Notes under the pieces: model-generated
What the model was told of the DNA's origin: nothing
What the model saw: only the letters and a program-made list of their open reading frames with translations
Databases searched by the model: none
In this document: positions 21,862-32,646 of the stretch, in pieces
How positions within the stretch are numbered: the first letter of the stretch is position 1
Layout of the letters: every line of letters starts with the position of its first letter
Source of the DNA: Ochotona curzoniae
Taxonomy: Eukaryota; Chordata; Mammalia; Lagomorpha; Ochotonidae
Assembly (NCBI RefSeq): GCF_017591425.1
Contig: NW_024466607.1
Span: 11,664,501 to 11,728,500, forward strand
Length of the DNA: 64,000 nt
Direction of reading: 5' to 3'
Translations under genes and position numbers: made by a program

Positions 21862-22112
21862 CTGCAGTTCTGGCATCCCCTATCGGATTGGCAGTTCAAG
21901 TCCCGGCTACTGCACTGCCAATCCAGCACCCTGCTTAATGCACTTGGGAAGGCAGTGGAAGACGGCTAAAATACCTGGGCCCCTACCACCTGTGTGGGTG
22001 ACCTGGCTGGAGCTCTGTGCTCCTGGCTTCAGCTTGGATCAGCCCTGGCTATTCAGGAGGGAAGCAGTAGATGAAAAACTCTCTCTTTCCCTTTCAAATA
22101 AATAAATACATA
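21862..22112 (+). mobile_element. CSINE, older copy
   Basis: Sense copy with 'ggcatcccctatcggattgg', 'agttcaagtcccggctac' (box B region), 'ggcagtggaagacggct', 'cacctgtgtgggtgacctgg', and tail 'caaataaataaatacataag'. Confidence 0.85.
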
Positions 22113-22412
22113 AGGATCTTGGGGACAGTTGGCTGCTCTGGGGGTGGGGAGCTGAATCAACCCAGCTCAAAGGATGGCCTCCTCATTGCAGGTAAAGGCT
22201 GAAAGAGTTCTTGTTAAGGGGAACCACACCTCCCCTTTTTTAACCTCTGGACCCAGGCCCAGAGGAGCTGGCAGAGGCTGGCCTGGTGCCCGTGTTGGGG
22301 ATGTTCCCTGAGCCAAGTCCATGCTGACCTTGCTTGGCCCAGCTGGTCAGGTGGAGCAGGACTGAACTAGTCCAATCAGAGGTGTTCACAGCCCATAGAG
22401 GGCTGCCTTGTG

Positions 22413-22922
22413 TGTGTGAGTCAGGGTTCTCTAGAGATACAGAATTGATAGGATCCACCTGCAAGTACGGGGAGGAGCATTTATTAGGGGTCTAGCTCAT
22501 ATGACTGGGGCAGCTGAGAGAAGTCTCGTGACAGGCCACCTGCAGGCTGGAGACCCAGGGTGCCCTTAGCGTGTCTCAGTCCAGGTCCAAGGTTGACTGC
22601 CAGAGGACCTGAGGACGTGAGTCCCAGCTGGAAGCTGACAAGCCTTAGTGCTAGCAAGTGGCGTGAGGGTGTGTGGCAAAGGTGTTGTCCTGGAGTCCAA
22701 GGACTGTCATCTGATATTGGAGCCAGGGCCTGAGCCTGTTCTGGCTCTCCCTGAGCAAAATCCAGGACCAGCTGTCGACCATTGCCATCGAGGCCGAGGC
22801 TTCCACCCAGTACATGCTGGCTCCCATGCTGATCACCTGTGGGGACACCTCTGGCTCATGCTGTTCAGGTTTCTTGGCCTCCCTTAATGCAGTGAAATGA
22901 AAGTCATGAAATTAACCATCCT
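22413..22922 (-). mobile_element. Solo LTR of an ERVL-type endogenous retrovirus (MLT2-like)
   Basis: The + strand reads an inverted LTR. It begins 'gtcagggttctctagagata' and 'cagaattgatagg', then 'agcatttattaggggtctag' (antisense of the polyadenylation region), 'acctgcaggctggagaccca', and ends 'catgaaattaaccatcc'. This order fits the old mammalian MLT2/ERVL LTR group. No retroviral genes are adjacent, so it is a solo LTR or a fragment. It is old and diverged. Confidence 0.7.
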
Positions 22923-23184
22923 ACTGCACTTCCTCTCTCACCAGTGAAAAGCAAACCACAGCCCATGAGGGCTCCTTTGCTTTTCTCATGACAGTAGATG
23001 AGGAGCTTAACCAGCACGCTGGGAGCCAAATCCCTGTGTGAGCAGTCTCCCCTCCCCTGACATTTAAGCTGCAGCCACAGAAATTGGGATGCACACAGGT
23101 GTGTTTTGGATTTGACTAGAAAATTCCTCCTCTTAATACTCTGGCTCTGTCTTCCCCGCTCCTTGAGACCAGGACCCCACCATC

Positions 23185-23400
23185 AGTGTGTTTGCTGAGC
23201 ACGTGCTGCTGTTGTCCTTGGGGTGTCGAGGGTACAGGATAGGCCGAGACATGACCTCATCAAGCAGACATGCCTACGTGAATGGGTGCATGTGCCTTCT
23301 CAACACTGTGCAGGTGCAAGCAGGAACAGCTTATGCCAAGGACTGTGCTGAGTACTTCCTCAAGGTGACCAGGAAGTACTTGCAGAGTGAGTGGCTTCCT
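23185..23400 (+). mobile_element. L2/MIR-age LINE relic, weak
   Basis: 'tgctgagcacgtgctgctgt', 'ggtgtcgagggtacaggat' and 'gacatgacctcatcaag' follow the order of an L2 3' end. Divergence makes the family call tentative. Confidence 0.35.
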
Positions 23401-23614
23401 CCATTCACTTGTCTTCATCCTTCTCCTGGCTGGATTCCTGACTCCCTGTGCCATCCTTGGTCTTCCAGTGCCCTGGCTTGGAGACCTAAGGCAAGATGGG
23501 GACGGGAGACGGGGAAGGACAATGGTCATGCTTCACAGTGAGCGCCTTGCAAGTCTGGCATTAGAGGTTGGCATTTGATTTCAGCAGTGGTGAGAAGTCC
23601 TTTATGGGTCATGG

Positions 23615-23970
23615 TGACTATGTGATGGCTTGGATATTATTTGAGCTGTGCACCCTGTCTCCCCAATCCCCAAAGTCCCTCTATTGGAGGCCTATATTCC
23701 AAAGTGGTGACGTGAGGAGAGGTGGGCCTTGGAGGAGGTCCTCAAGGGAGCTGGGGTTTTGTGAGAGCACGTCTGGCTCCACCTTGCTCTCTGGCTTCCT
23801 GTCTGTCCTTTCTTATCCCTTGAACTTCACCACAGCTGTCTCCCTTAGGCCTCCTCGACATCACAGGCTGAGCTGGGGGGCTGCCTGATGCTGGACCTTT
23901 GGCCCTCAAACCGTGAGCCCCCTATGCTTCTTTTTCTTGATGAACTTCCCCAGCCCCAGACATTTCAAGC
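23615..23970 (+). mobile_element. MaLR-type LTR (MST/MLT1-like)
   Basis: Sense LTR: 'tgtgatggcttggatattat', 'gtgacgtgaggagaggtggg', 'gatgctggacctttggccct', 'aaaccgtgagccccctatgc' and 'cagccccagacatt'. The 3' end is cut by the CSINE starting near 23972. No internal retroviral sequence is seen. Confidence 0.65.
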
Positions 23971-23971
23971 T

Positions 23972-24275
23972 GGTGACCAAAAATTTACAGAGACAAGAAA
24001 CAGAGAGAAAGATCTTCTGTCTAACTGGTTTACTCCCCAAGTGACTACAATGGCTGGAGGTGAGCCAATACTAAGCCAGGGGCCATGAGCTTCTGGGTCT
24101 CCCATGTGGGTGCAGGGTGTCAAGGCTTTGGGCCGTCCTCCGCTGCTTTCCCAGGCACAAGCATGGAGCTGGAAGGGAAGTGGAGCAGCCAGGATATGAA
24201 CCGGCATCTATATGGATGGGATACCAGCGTGTGCAAGGCAAAGATTTTAACCACTAGACTACTGTGCCAGGCCCT
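23972..24275 (-). mobile_element. CSINE inserted at the end of the MaLR LTR
   Basis: Inverted order: 'aaaatttacagagacaagaa', 'aaagatcttctgtctaactg', 'gtctcccatgtgggtgcagg', 'gaagtggagcagccaggata', head 'ctactgtgccaggccc'. Confidence 0.88.
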
Positions 24276-24529
24276 AGATCTGTGAATCTTAACACTTTCC
24301 TCCTCCCGCTAGCCTGGGCGGCCGTTCCCCCTTCCCTTTCCTCTGCAGCTCCAGACAACCGCTTGTCTGCTTTCTGTTTTCATGGCCTTTCCCTTTCTGT
24401 GCATTTCCTGTCAACGGACTCAGTAGGAGTGTATGGTCCCTTGCGACTGGCTTCCCCCAGGCTCCTGCATCCTCGGGTGTCGGCACTTCCTTGTTTTTAC
24501 TCCTGTGTGATATCTCCTTACCCGCACAT

Positions 24530-25240
24530 ACAATACTGCGTTCATCCATTCATCAGTTGACGAACTTCTGGACTGCTTCCACTATGGTTGTGATGAATAA
24601 GGAGGCAACTGTGAATAGTTAGAAACAAGTTTCTGCATGAACGTGTTTCCCTTTTCTTATTCTTTTCTTCTTTGAATTTTTGTTTTCACTTTATTTGAAA
24701 GGCAGAGACACAGAGACCTTCCATGCACTGATTCACTCCCCCAAATGCCCACAGCGCCAGAGGTGGTTCAGGCCAAGGCCTGGAGCTTAGAATGCACTCT
24801 AAGTCTCCCATATGGGAGGCAGGAGGCTCAGTATTTGAACCTTCACCTGCCACTTCCCAGGGCGCGTGTGAGCAGGAAGCAGAGTAGCCAGGACTCAAAC
24901 CAGACATTGTGACACGGTATGCAGGTGCCCCAGGCGGCGTCTTGTGTACCAAATGCCGGCCCCCATTTTCATTACTGTTGGATGATGCCTGTGCAGTCCT
25001 GTGGCTATTCTGTATAAACTCTTGGGGCAACAACCAGACTGCTTTTGTAAAATGACTAACCGTTCTACAGTGTCTCGGGTTCTTGTTCAGGCATGTCCTT
25101 ACCAATATCTGTCATTGTCTGTTATGGATGACGGAAGTCCCTGTGGTGTGCAGTGGTATCTGATTGTGATTCTGATTTGATTCACATTTCCTTGATGGCT
25201 AGGATGTTGCACATCTTTTGCTGTGCCTGTTGGCTTTTTT
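24530..25240 (-). mobile_element. Ancient L1 (L1M) relic, split by a CSINE
   Basis: The + strand is antisense L1: 'ttcatccattcatcagttga', 'tggttgtgatgaataagga' and 'agaaacaagtttctgcatga' before the SINE. After it come 'aatatctgtcattgtctgtt', 'gtggtatctgattgtgattc', 'ttcacatttccttgatggct' and 'atgttgcacatcttttg'. The SINE at 24668-24965 separates the two halves. Confidence 0.72.
24668..24965 (-). mobile_element. CSINE, older copy inside L1M
   Basis: 'actttatttgaaaggcagag', 'gattcactcccccaaatgcc', 'agtctcccatatgggaggca', 'gcagagtagccaggactcaa' and a head ending 'aatgccggcccc'. Confidence 0.85.
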
Positions 25241-25543
25241 TCTTTTTTCCTTTTTTTTTAAGAGGTGGAGAGAGAGGGAGGGCGAGGAGGGCACCTATCC
25301 TATCTATCCATGGATCTACTCCCTAATCGCCTGCAGTGACTGGGAGACTAAGTATGGGATCCAGGAACTCAGTCCAGGTCTCCTGTCTGGATGGAAGGGA
25401 CTCAGTGCTTGAGCCACCAGCCTTCCTGCCAGGGTCTGCGTTAATGGGGAGCTGGAGTCCAGAGCCAGAGTCAGGTGTTGAGCCCAGGTATTCTGAGAGA
25501 GAAGGTGGGCATCTCAGCTGGTGTCTTCGCCCCTGGGCCAAGT
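25241..25543 (-). mobile_element. CSINE, older divergent copy
   Basis: A T-rich tail with 'agaggtggagagagagggag', 'actgggagactaagtatggg', 'gggagctggagtccagagcc' and 'ttgagcccaggtattctgag'. It belongs to a different, older subfamily than the young copies. Confidence 0.75.
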
Positions 25544-25732
25544 TTTTCCCCATCTTAATGACTATTGAAATGATTTTAATATAAACATACATGTATCCTT
25601 TAACATACGCATAACATAATTTTGACATCATTGGATATACTTTTTTTTTTTAAATTAAGCATTATGTTGAAGAAACTTACTCATTGATAGGGAATCAGTT
25701 ACTTCACCCGAGTGAATAATAGAAATTGTAAA

Positions 25733-26049
25733 ATTGGGACTGACATTGTGGCATGGCAGGTAAAGCTGCTGCCTGTGGCACCAGCATTCCATATGGACCC
25801 TGGTTCATGTCCTGTCTGCTTTGCTTCCCAGTTTCCAGCTGTTGGTGTGGATGTTTGGTGCCTACCACCACATGGGAGACCTGGATGAAGCTCCTGGCTC
25901 CTGACTTGGGGCTGGCACAGCCCTGGCCGTTGCAGCCATCTGGGCAGTGAACCAGTGAATGGGGGTTCACACTCTCAGTAATTTTTAAACTGAATTTCAT
26001 TCTGAAGTAAATGAATCCTTTTAAAAATAAACACATCTTAAAAAAAAGA
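25733..26049 (+). mobile_element. CSINE, older copy
   Basis: 'tgggactgacattgtggcat', 'gcaggtaaagctgctgcctg', 'cattccatatggaccctggt', 'cacatgggagacctggatga' and tail 'cacatcttaaaaaaaag'. Confidence 0.87.
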
Positions 26050-26883
26050 TTACAAAATTTTGAAAGTTCTTTTTTTTTTATGCTGACATTTAGGAAAAAA
26101 GAAATCCTTGTTGCTAAATGCAACATTACAGTGTGTCTTTTTTCATATCTTATGCCTTAAATGATCACCACATTAGCATATGAAGTACTTGTTTTATAAT
26201 TTTGAAAAATCTCAATCCTTGTCTATGACCCCAATCGTAGTAATGGACTCCTCTGCAGGCTTTTCACGCACTTTTCATCTTGATATTTCTATTTCCAGTT
26301 TTAGGCTTTTAAATAAAAAAAAAAGAAAGAAAGAAGTAGCAGAGTTCAGGACTCAAATTGCCTTGGTCGGAGGAGCCAGTTTTATATGGATTTGAACCAA
26401 CCTGTAACCGGAGTCACGCACGGCTGCTATGAATGGGCCGGGCCAGGTGAAGGGCACCTTGTGCCATCGCTCTGGGCTGGGACAGGGACATCGATGGGAG
26501 GTGCGTTTTGAAGGTGCGGTGAGCACAGTCCTGTGACTGTCCTCTGAGTGTTCAGACCTCCTGGGGCTGTGAAGGGCAGTGGGGTGTGTTTCCGGCTGGA
26601 CTGGGAGGACTGCCATCCAGCCTTGCACACGTGTTTCCCCCAGGGATTGGCAGCGGGTTGAGTGGTTGCTTCTTGCCTTGAATGGCTGAGTGCATGAGCA
26701 CGTGGTGGTGGGTCCAGCAGAAGCTGTTGGTCAAAGCATATGGGTCTTGTGCTGCGTTTTCCTCGTTCTTTACCAGGATCCAGCTTTTGTTCCACATTTC
26801 AGACTGTTTTGCAAGTAGAGTGGGGGTGAGGAGGCTACAGGTGGTCTTTGATCTAGGCCAGAGGGATCTCATCCCTCTGCCCC
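26050..26883. other. Unique sequence
   Basis: No gene or recognised repeat. Short A-rich and T-rich runs occur near 26070 and 26318. Confidence 0.4.
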
Positions 26884-27205
26884 CCTTTTTAAAAATTTAT
26901 TTAAAGAACTGCAGGGGAGGTGGGGATGCAGATAGAGAAATCTTCCACCCCCTGGTTCGCTCTTTATGATATGGTTGCAACAGCCAGGGCCAGCCAGGCT
27001 CAAGCCTGGAGCCTGATGCTTCATCCTAGAGACCCGCTTTGCATCATTTGCGTCTTGCAGGTGGGTGGCAGGAGCCTGAACACATAAGCCTGCACCTGTT
27101 GCTTCCCCAGGCCGACTTGGCTGGCTCAGACACGCAGGCGGGACTCCATCCCAGGCTCTACTGGGGGATGCAGGTGTCCCAAGATTGTGAGGTGACCCCA
27201 GTGAC
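26884..27205 (-). mobile_element. CSINE, older divergent copy
   Basis: 'ctttttaaaaatttatttaa', 'aatcttccaccccctggttc', 'acaagcc'-type block near 27087, 'ctgttgcttccccaggc' and 'gggatgcaggtgtcccaaga' in inverted order. Confidence 0.72.
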
Positions 27206-28203
27206 GAGGTTTTCCCTGAGGGTGGAGAGGAGACATGTGAGGACACTGCTCCACCCCCACCCCCAACACACACACTCTGTCACGTCTGCAGGCGACACTG
27301 TATCTGCTGCCCTCATCTTGCCACCCGCGGGAGCTTGCCAGAATGTGGATACTGACCCCCTCTGCCTGTGGCCAAGCAGAAAGGGAGGGTGGACCTGAAT
27401 TCTGAGGTTGGCTCTGTTTCTGATTTGTGCCTTGGACACACCATGTGTCTCTCCTCTTACAAAGTGTCCCTTAACCTTGAGAATCCGCCCTCTGTTAGCC
27501 TGCCACTCAGTCTGTATTCTTTTAATCTGTTTGTGTTCTTACTCGTACGGGTTTGAAGAAACAAGGAAATACAACTAACCCCAAAACATGTTCATCTTAA
27601 ATGCCCATAAACCTGAACGTGGCATTCCGCGAGCTTCTACTAAGGCTGATGTCAAACTTCACTTTGTTCTCTGTTCCTGCCCAGAGCTTCCCCCTGCCCT
27701 GGATGGGGTCATCAGGAGCTGTCTTGGCTCAGTTTAAGTTTCTCTTACTGTGCAGCCTTGTGCTGAGCATTGGTTTGCAGAATTAGATCTGATTCCACAT
27801 TTTTGGGGGGAGTTACATTACCCCTCTCCTCTTTGAAGTGGAGATAGCATCCACAGTGCCCAGAAGTAGAGAAAATGAACCGAGATAAGGCTTGCTTGTA
27901 ACTGTCCTTTGACCCCTTAAAGTTCTGTTTCATCATGCCTATCTTTATGATGCTAGCTGGGTCTGAAGGGAACCTTTGCCAGCCACCTACCCTGCCTCCT
28001 GGCTGCTGCAAGGTTCACCACTGACCTCCAGGATGACCTTCCATTTGCTGGCCTGCTGCAGGGAATTTGTCTGAGTTCCATGCAGCTAAATGATTCCCTT
28101 TGATTTGGTCATTCCATATCTGAGAACCTGGCCTCTGCTTTTAGGAGCACACAGAGCCATTTGCCAAGGGATACTCTTTGTACTTTAGTGGTGAGACTTA
28201 AAA
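27206..28203. other. Unique sequence
   Basis: No gene or recognised repeat. A short (CA/CC) patch lies at 27250-27275. Confidence 0.4.
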
Positions 28204-28484
28204 GAGGGGCTGGTGTTGGGACACATTGATTAAGCCACCGGCTGCTACACTGGCCTCCCATAATGAGCACCGGTTTGAGTCCTGCCTCTTCCTCTTTCGA
28301 TCCAGCTTTGTGCTAGTAGCAAAGCAGGAGAAGATGGTGCGAGTATTTGGGTTTTTGCCAGCCATATGCAAGACCTGTATAGAGTTCCAGACTCCTGGCC
28401 CAGACCCAGCTGTTGCAGACATGCAGGGATAAAAGCCGACTAGCAGGAGATCTCTCTCTCCATCTGTCTGTAAAGAAAAAAAGA
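28204..28484 (+). mobile_element. CSINE, older copy
   Basis: 'ggggctggtgttgggacaca', 'attaagccaccggctgctac', 'ccggtttgagtcctgcctct' (box B region), 'atagagttccagactcctgg', then a degraded A-rich tail. Confidence 0.82.
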
Positions 28485-28858
28485 CTCTCAGTTCCCACTA
28501 CTAGACAATTGCCCAAGTTATGGTTTGTCTAGTCAGTGGATTTCTGTGTATTGATAGGGGCCTAGAGGCATCCCTAAAAGCAATGATAAGCATAATTTAA
28601 GATTGGTGCTAAACAAGGAAAACCAGGTACAGAACTGCATTATGAGGATAGCATGCTGCCTGTTATTTTAAAAGAATTCAGACCGAATTGCCATCAAAAG
28701 TTAAGATATCGCAAGTCATGAGCTGTGGTTGTATGACTGGCTACATACATGTAGGCATGTTGTGGGTACTGTCAGTGATAAGACAAATCTGTGATTTCAG
28801 AGATATCAAAATGTGAAAAAGATGTGTCATAGGGAGTGGGCTATTTACCATCTGCCCT
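28485..28858. other. Unique sequence
   Basis: No recognised feature. This is the left flank of the VNTR retroelement. Confidence 0.45.
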
Positions 28859-28872
28859 TTATGCTATGATTT

Positions 28873-30891
28873 TTTTTTTTTAACTGGAATTTTTTTTTTT
28901 TTTCGTTTGGATAATGTTTACATAGTTCATTAGGGTGGGAAGGGTCCAGGGTTAGAGGAAGTATGGGTGAGACCACTGTTTCCACATTTTCTTTCTTTTT
29001 TTTTTCTCTTCCTTTATCTCATGGGATGGGGGAAAGGGAGAGATACAGGGAGGAGCTGCACCCAGCCTCCCAACCGCCTCAGTGCCCAGGGATGGGGAAC
29101 GGCCACCCGATGTCATCCCAGGGTCCTGATGTGGAACATACTCCAAGGATTCTGCTCAAGTGGTTTTGGTAGTTCAGTAGTTCTGAAATGCTGTTTATCT
29201 TGCCGGTCCATGGATGAAGAAATTCTTTCAAGGTCCGATGGCTGACATAGTCCACCTTAGAGTCTCCATTCACCCGAATATTTGCTGCCAACACTTGGCT
29301 GGGGTAGTTGACCAACTTGTTCTCCTCTCCTCCTCTGTTATAATACCAGATGTCCTCAGCAGGCTCCAATGGACTGCCATATCCTCCATGTGCATCTGAG
29401 TATGCTGTCTACTGCTCCGTCTCAGCCACTGAGGAGGCTCAGTTCTGATACTAGCACTCCAGTCAGATCACAGGTCCTGTGGTTCTCTCCATGGTTGGGG
29501 TTCTGAGTCGAGCAGTTCATTTGGGGGGATCTCTAAACAAACCTTGTCTGAAGTAATTGCAGATCTGATTATTGTGTATTCTTACCACTACGGGATCTGG
29601 CTCTGTTTGTCCCCCCACCCTTCATCAGCCTATGTACACACTGGTAGTTGCAGTTGCTGCGTCAGTTCTGTCTCTAGCCCTGTCTCTTATGTTATAAATG
29701 CTGCAGCCCGGCCTGACCCTTCCCACTACACACTCGGCCCAGATATTCACCAGTGGGAGACGCCGCCTAGTTGCAGTGATCCCCAGTGACCCCCACGAGG
29801 CTCAGCCCAGCCCTGGTTCCTGTGCTCGTCAGTATGTACGGCAGACTCGTCCAGTCTGACCCATGTCACATTCAGCTCTCATACATGTCAGTGGGTATTG
29901 AAGCTCAGATCAACCCAACCAACCCCGCTGTCCAGCCCACATTCATGTCGGTGGATGCCACCACCTGTCTAGCCAGGCCTTACCCTAGCCCTGGTTTTCA
30001 TGCTCACCAGTGGGAATTTCAACCCATCAGAGTTGCCCACAGTTACCCCACTGGGCCCACTCCCAGTCCCAGATCTTGCACTGTCCAGGAGGTTCTGCAG
30101 TCTAGCTTGACAAGATTTGCCCCCAGTCCCAGCACTTACCTGCTGATATTATGGTAAAGCCCAACCAGCCCGCACTTACTCTGGCTCATGTATGCACCGT
30201 TGGGTACAGTTGGTTAGCCCAGCCTGTCTCTCCTAACCCAGTTCACCTGCAGGCCAACAGGTGTTTTAACCCTCCCTGGCCTGGTCTGCCCCCAGTCTCA
30301 GTTCTTATGCTTGCCAGTGGGAGCAGTATCCCAGCAGGTGAGCACTCTCTCACCGTACTCCACCTACCAGGCTGTCACTCCCACCCCCCGAGTCCACATA
30401 TGCTGGTGGATGCTGTGTCCCAGTCTGACATGGCTCACCTCACCTCAGCATCCTCTGGCGGGTGCTGTAGCCTAACCCAGCCCAGCCGGCCCCGAGTCCT
30501 GGCCCTGGTGTGAACTGGCCTTCTCTTCACCCTGTCCTGGTTCTCAGATCTGCTAGTGGGTGTATGAATTGGCCCAGCCTGGCCTTCCCGGAGACCTTAC
30601 ACATACTTATGCAGCAGGTACTGTAACCTGACCTGGTCTGGGCTGCTCCTAGCGCTTGGTTCTTGTGCTGACCTGCAGTGACTGTTTCCCATCACAGGAG
30701 CTCCCCAAGTTGCTCTGTCAGGTCTCTTCCCAGTGGCAGATCTTGCACGTACCGGTTGGTCCTTGGTCCAGACTGACTTAGTCTACCTCCTGTCCTGGGA
30801 GGAGCAGTGGCCTTGCCCAACCAGCCCACACCCATTCCAATTCTTACTGTTGGGTGCTACAGCCCAGCCACAGCTGGTCCATGCCCAGAGA
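28873..30891 (-). mobile_element. ~2-kb poly(A) retroelement with a degenerate VNTR, 14-bp TSD
   Basis: A perfect 14-bp direct repeat (TTATGCTATGATTT) lies at 28859-28872 and 30892-30905. The left end of the interval is T-rich (28871-28881, 28890-28903), that is, a poly(A) end on the minus strand. The unit thus looks like a single retrotransposition in minus orientation. On the minus strand its 5' two thirds (about 30890 down to 29600) are a degenerate tandem array. The 3' third (about 29600 down to 28904) is unique. I see no long coding frame. It may be a 5'-truncated L1 whose 3' UTR contains an expanded tandem array, since rabbit L1 is reported to have 78-bp direct repeats in its 3' UTR. 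It could also be an SVA-like non-autonomous composite. I cannot decide without alignment. Confidence 0.8.
29600..30885. repeat. Degenerate tandem array, about 19 units of 50-100 bp
   Basis: On the + strand a motif like 'accagtgggtgctgcagccc', followed by 'agcctgacc' and 'cccagtcccagttcttgtgct', recurs with heavy divergence. I mark unit anchors near 29631, 29690, 29742, 29820, 29880, 29940, 29999, 30075, 30133, 30187, 30240, 30304, 30395, 30449, 30546, 30602, 30662, 30743 and 30844. Spacing is mostly 52-64 bp, with some units of 76-101 bp. The degeneracy implies that the array is old, or that it was diverged in the source element before retroposition. Confidence 0.8.
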
Positions 30892-30969
30892 TTATGCTAT
30901 GATTTAAAAAAAAAAATACCGACAGGCTCCCTTGCTTAATTTGAAAGCTGTCCTATTGTGTGTGGCTAT

Positions 30970-31143
30970 GCATATGTAACAGCTGGGGCTGGACCTGTGT
31001 GTATATGGACATCTCCTGCCTTGCCAAGTGTATTATCAGGGAGCTGGATGGGAAGTGGAGTAGCAAGGACTTGAACTGGCATTCATAAGGGATGTCAAAT
31101 TACAGGGGGCAGTTTTACCTGCTAAGCCACAGTACTGTTCCGC
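30970..31143 (-). mobile_element. CSINE, head half only
   Basis: 'agggagctggatgggaagtg', 'aaggacttgaactggcattc' and 'ttttacctgctaagccacag' form the head half of an inverted copy. The tail half is missing. Confidence 0.75.
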
Positions 31144-31604
31144 CTTTCTTTATTTAAGCTATGCCATTCTTTACTCATCCGTGCCAGAGAGCATTGTCAA
31201 TAGGGCAGATGGGGACAAGTCCCTGGAGGAATTTGAAGAAATTCCATTAGTAGTGAACAAATCATATGAGTCCTCCCACCCTGACCCCTGACCTCTGCAT
31301 GGAGCTTATGTTTTGTTTGGCAGAGCTTGACCACAAACAGGAAGTAAATTGCAGTATAATAGAAGGAATGGCTTTTAAGAAGCAAAAGGAAGGGAGGAAG
31401 GGCATAGACCATGATGGGCAAGGCCTACGGTTTTTAAAAGGTTGGTTGGGAAAGCGCTTGCTCGATGCATCAGCTCAGACCCGAAGGCAGAAGGAGACCA
31501 CGGGCAGAGGGGACACAAGTGCAGGACCCGAGTTTGGAGGCCAGTGTTTAATCACTTCTTGGGGAAATGTTTGCTTTAAGATCAACTCCATAAACACTAA
31601 ATGC
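31144..31604. other. Unique sequence
   Basis: No recognised feature. Confidence 0.4.
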
Positions 31605-31745
31605 ACATGATGTGAGGTGCAACTGAAGGGCCCAAATAGCACTCCTATGGGAGACCCAAATGGAGTTCCAGGCTCCCAGCTTCTGCTGGGCCCAGCCCCA
31701 GCAGTTGCAGCCATGGTTGTATTTTGCCACTTGGGAGGGTGGACA
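31605..31745 (+). mobile_element. CSINE fragment (middle part)
   Basis: 'tatgggagacccaaatggag', 'tccaggctcccagcttctgc' and 'cagttgcagccatggttg' match the middle and 3' part of a sense copy. Both ends are lost. Confidence 0.6.
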
Positions 31746-31962
31746 CAGGGCAGACATGGACCTGTGGGGCAGGGTAGTGCAGCCTGCCTAGAGGAGTGCT
31801 CGCTGCCCAGGTGTGACCTCCCTTAGCTGTCTTCCTCTATTTACAGTTGCAATCTTTTGAGACACATTAATGTTACACCTGTATGTCAGGTGTCTTGCTG
31901 TGTTCCCTTGGTTAAACAGAAGCTGACCTGTCAGGGATTTTATGACTCAGAGAGGGGGTAGG

Positions 31963-32292
31963 TGTTATGTATGGTGTAGCTGGTAAAGCTGCCGCTTGGG
32001 AACCAGCATCCCACACGGACTTTGGTTTGTGTCCTGGCTACTCCATTTCTGATCCAGCTCCCTGCTTATGTACTTGGGAAAGTAACAGAGGATGGTTCAA
32101 GATTTTGGGTCCTTGCCACCCACACTTGGGAGATACCAGATGAAGCTCCTGGCTCTGGCCTGGCCAGCACTAATTGTTGTGGTCATATGTGTGGAGTGAA
32201 CCAACAGATGGAAGATCTCTCTTTCTCTTCTTTCCTACTCCTTCCTGTAACTCTACCTTTCAAAATAAATAGGAAAATTTTGCTTTTGAAAA
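31963..32292 (+). mobile_element. CSINE, older copy, first of a tandem pair
   Basis: 'gtagctggtaaagctgccgc', 'ccagcatcccacacggactt', 'tgatccagctccctgcttat', 'gagtgaaccaacagatggaa', and tail 'caaaataaataggaaaattt'. The next SINE inserted immediately after its tail. Confidence 0.87.
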
Positions 32293-32306
32293 AAAAATGA
32301 CTTTTG

Positions 32307-32632
32307 GGACCTGGCACGGTAGTCTAGGAGCTAAAGTCCTCACCTAGAATGGGCTGGGGATCCCTTATGGGTGCCAATTCGAGGTCCTGTGGCCCCACTT
32401 CCCATCAGCTCTCTGCTTGTGGCCTGGGAAAGCAGGACGGCCCAGAGACTTGGACCCTGCACCCGCGTAGGAGACCTGGAAGAAGCTCCTCCTGGCTTTG
32501 GATTGGCTCAGCACTGGCCATAGTGGTCACTTGGGGAATGAATCAGCAGATGGAAGATCTTCCTCTCTGTCTCTCCTCCTCTCTTTGTATCTGAGTACCC
32601 ATTAAAAATGAATACATTTTATAAAAAAAATT
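32307..32632 (+). mobile_element. CSINE inserted next to another CSINE tail, 14-bp TSD
   Basis: A later copy of the younger type with head 'gggacctggcacggtagtct' and 'ggggatcccttatgggtgcc'. It is flanked by the perfect 14-bp duplication AAAAATGACTTTTG at 32293-32306 and 32633-32646. The left copy of this duplication begins inside the A-rich tail of the preceding SINE, so insertion targeted that tail. Confidence 0.9.
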
Positions 32633-32646
32633 AAAAATGACTTTTG

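Noticed and set aside
22413..22922. Exon-like open stretch inside the LTR (around 22650-22890)
   Set aside because: The surrounding sequence follows an ERVL-type LTR from end to end, so the open frame is incidental.
29544..30513. Several open frames over the 29.5-30.5 kb repeat, suggesting a repetitive Pro/Ser protein
   Set aside because: The frames switch between units, unit lengths are not multiples of three and there is no shared repeat peptide. The pattern is a DNA-level tandem array.
28859..30905. CRISPR-like array because of regularly recurring motifs
   Set aside because: The units are contiguous and diverged, without identical repeats separated by unique spacers, and the host is a mammal.
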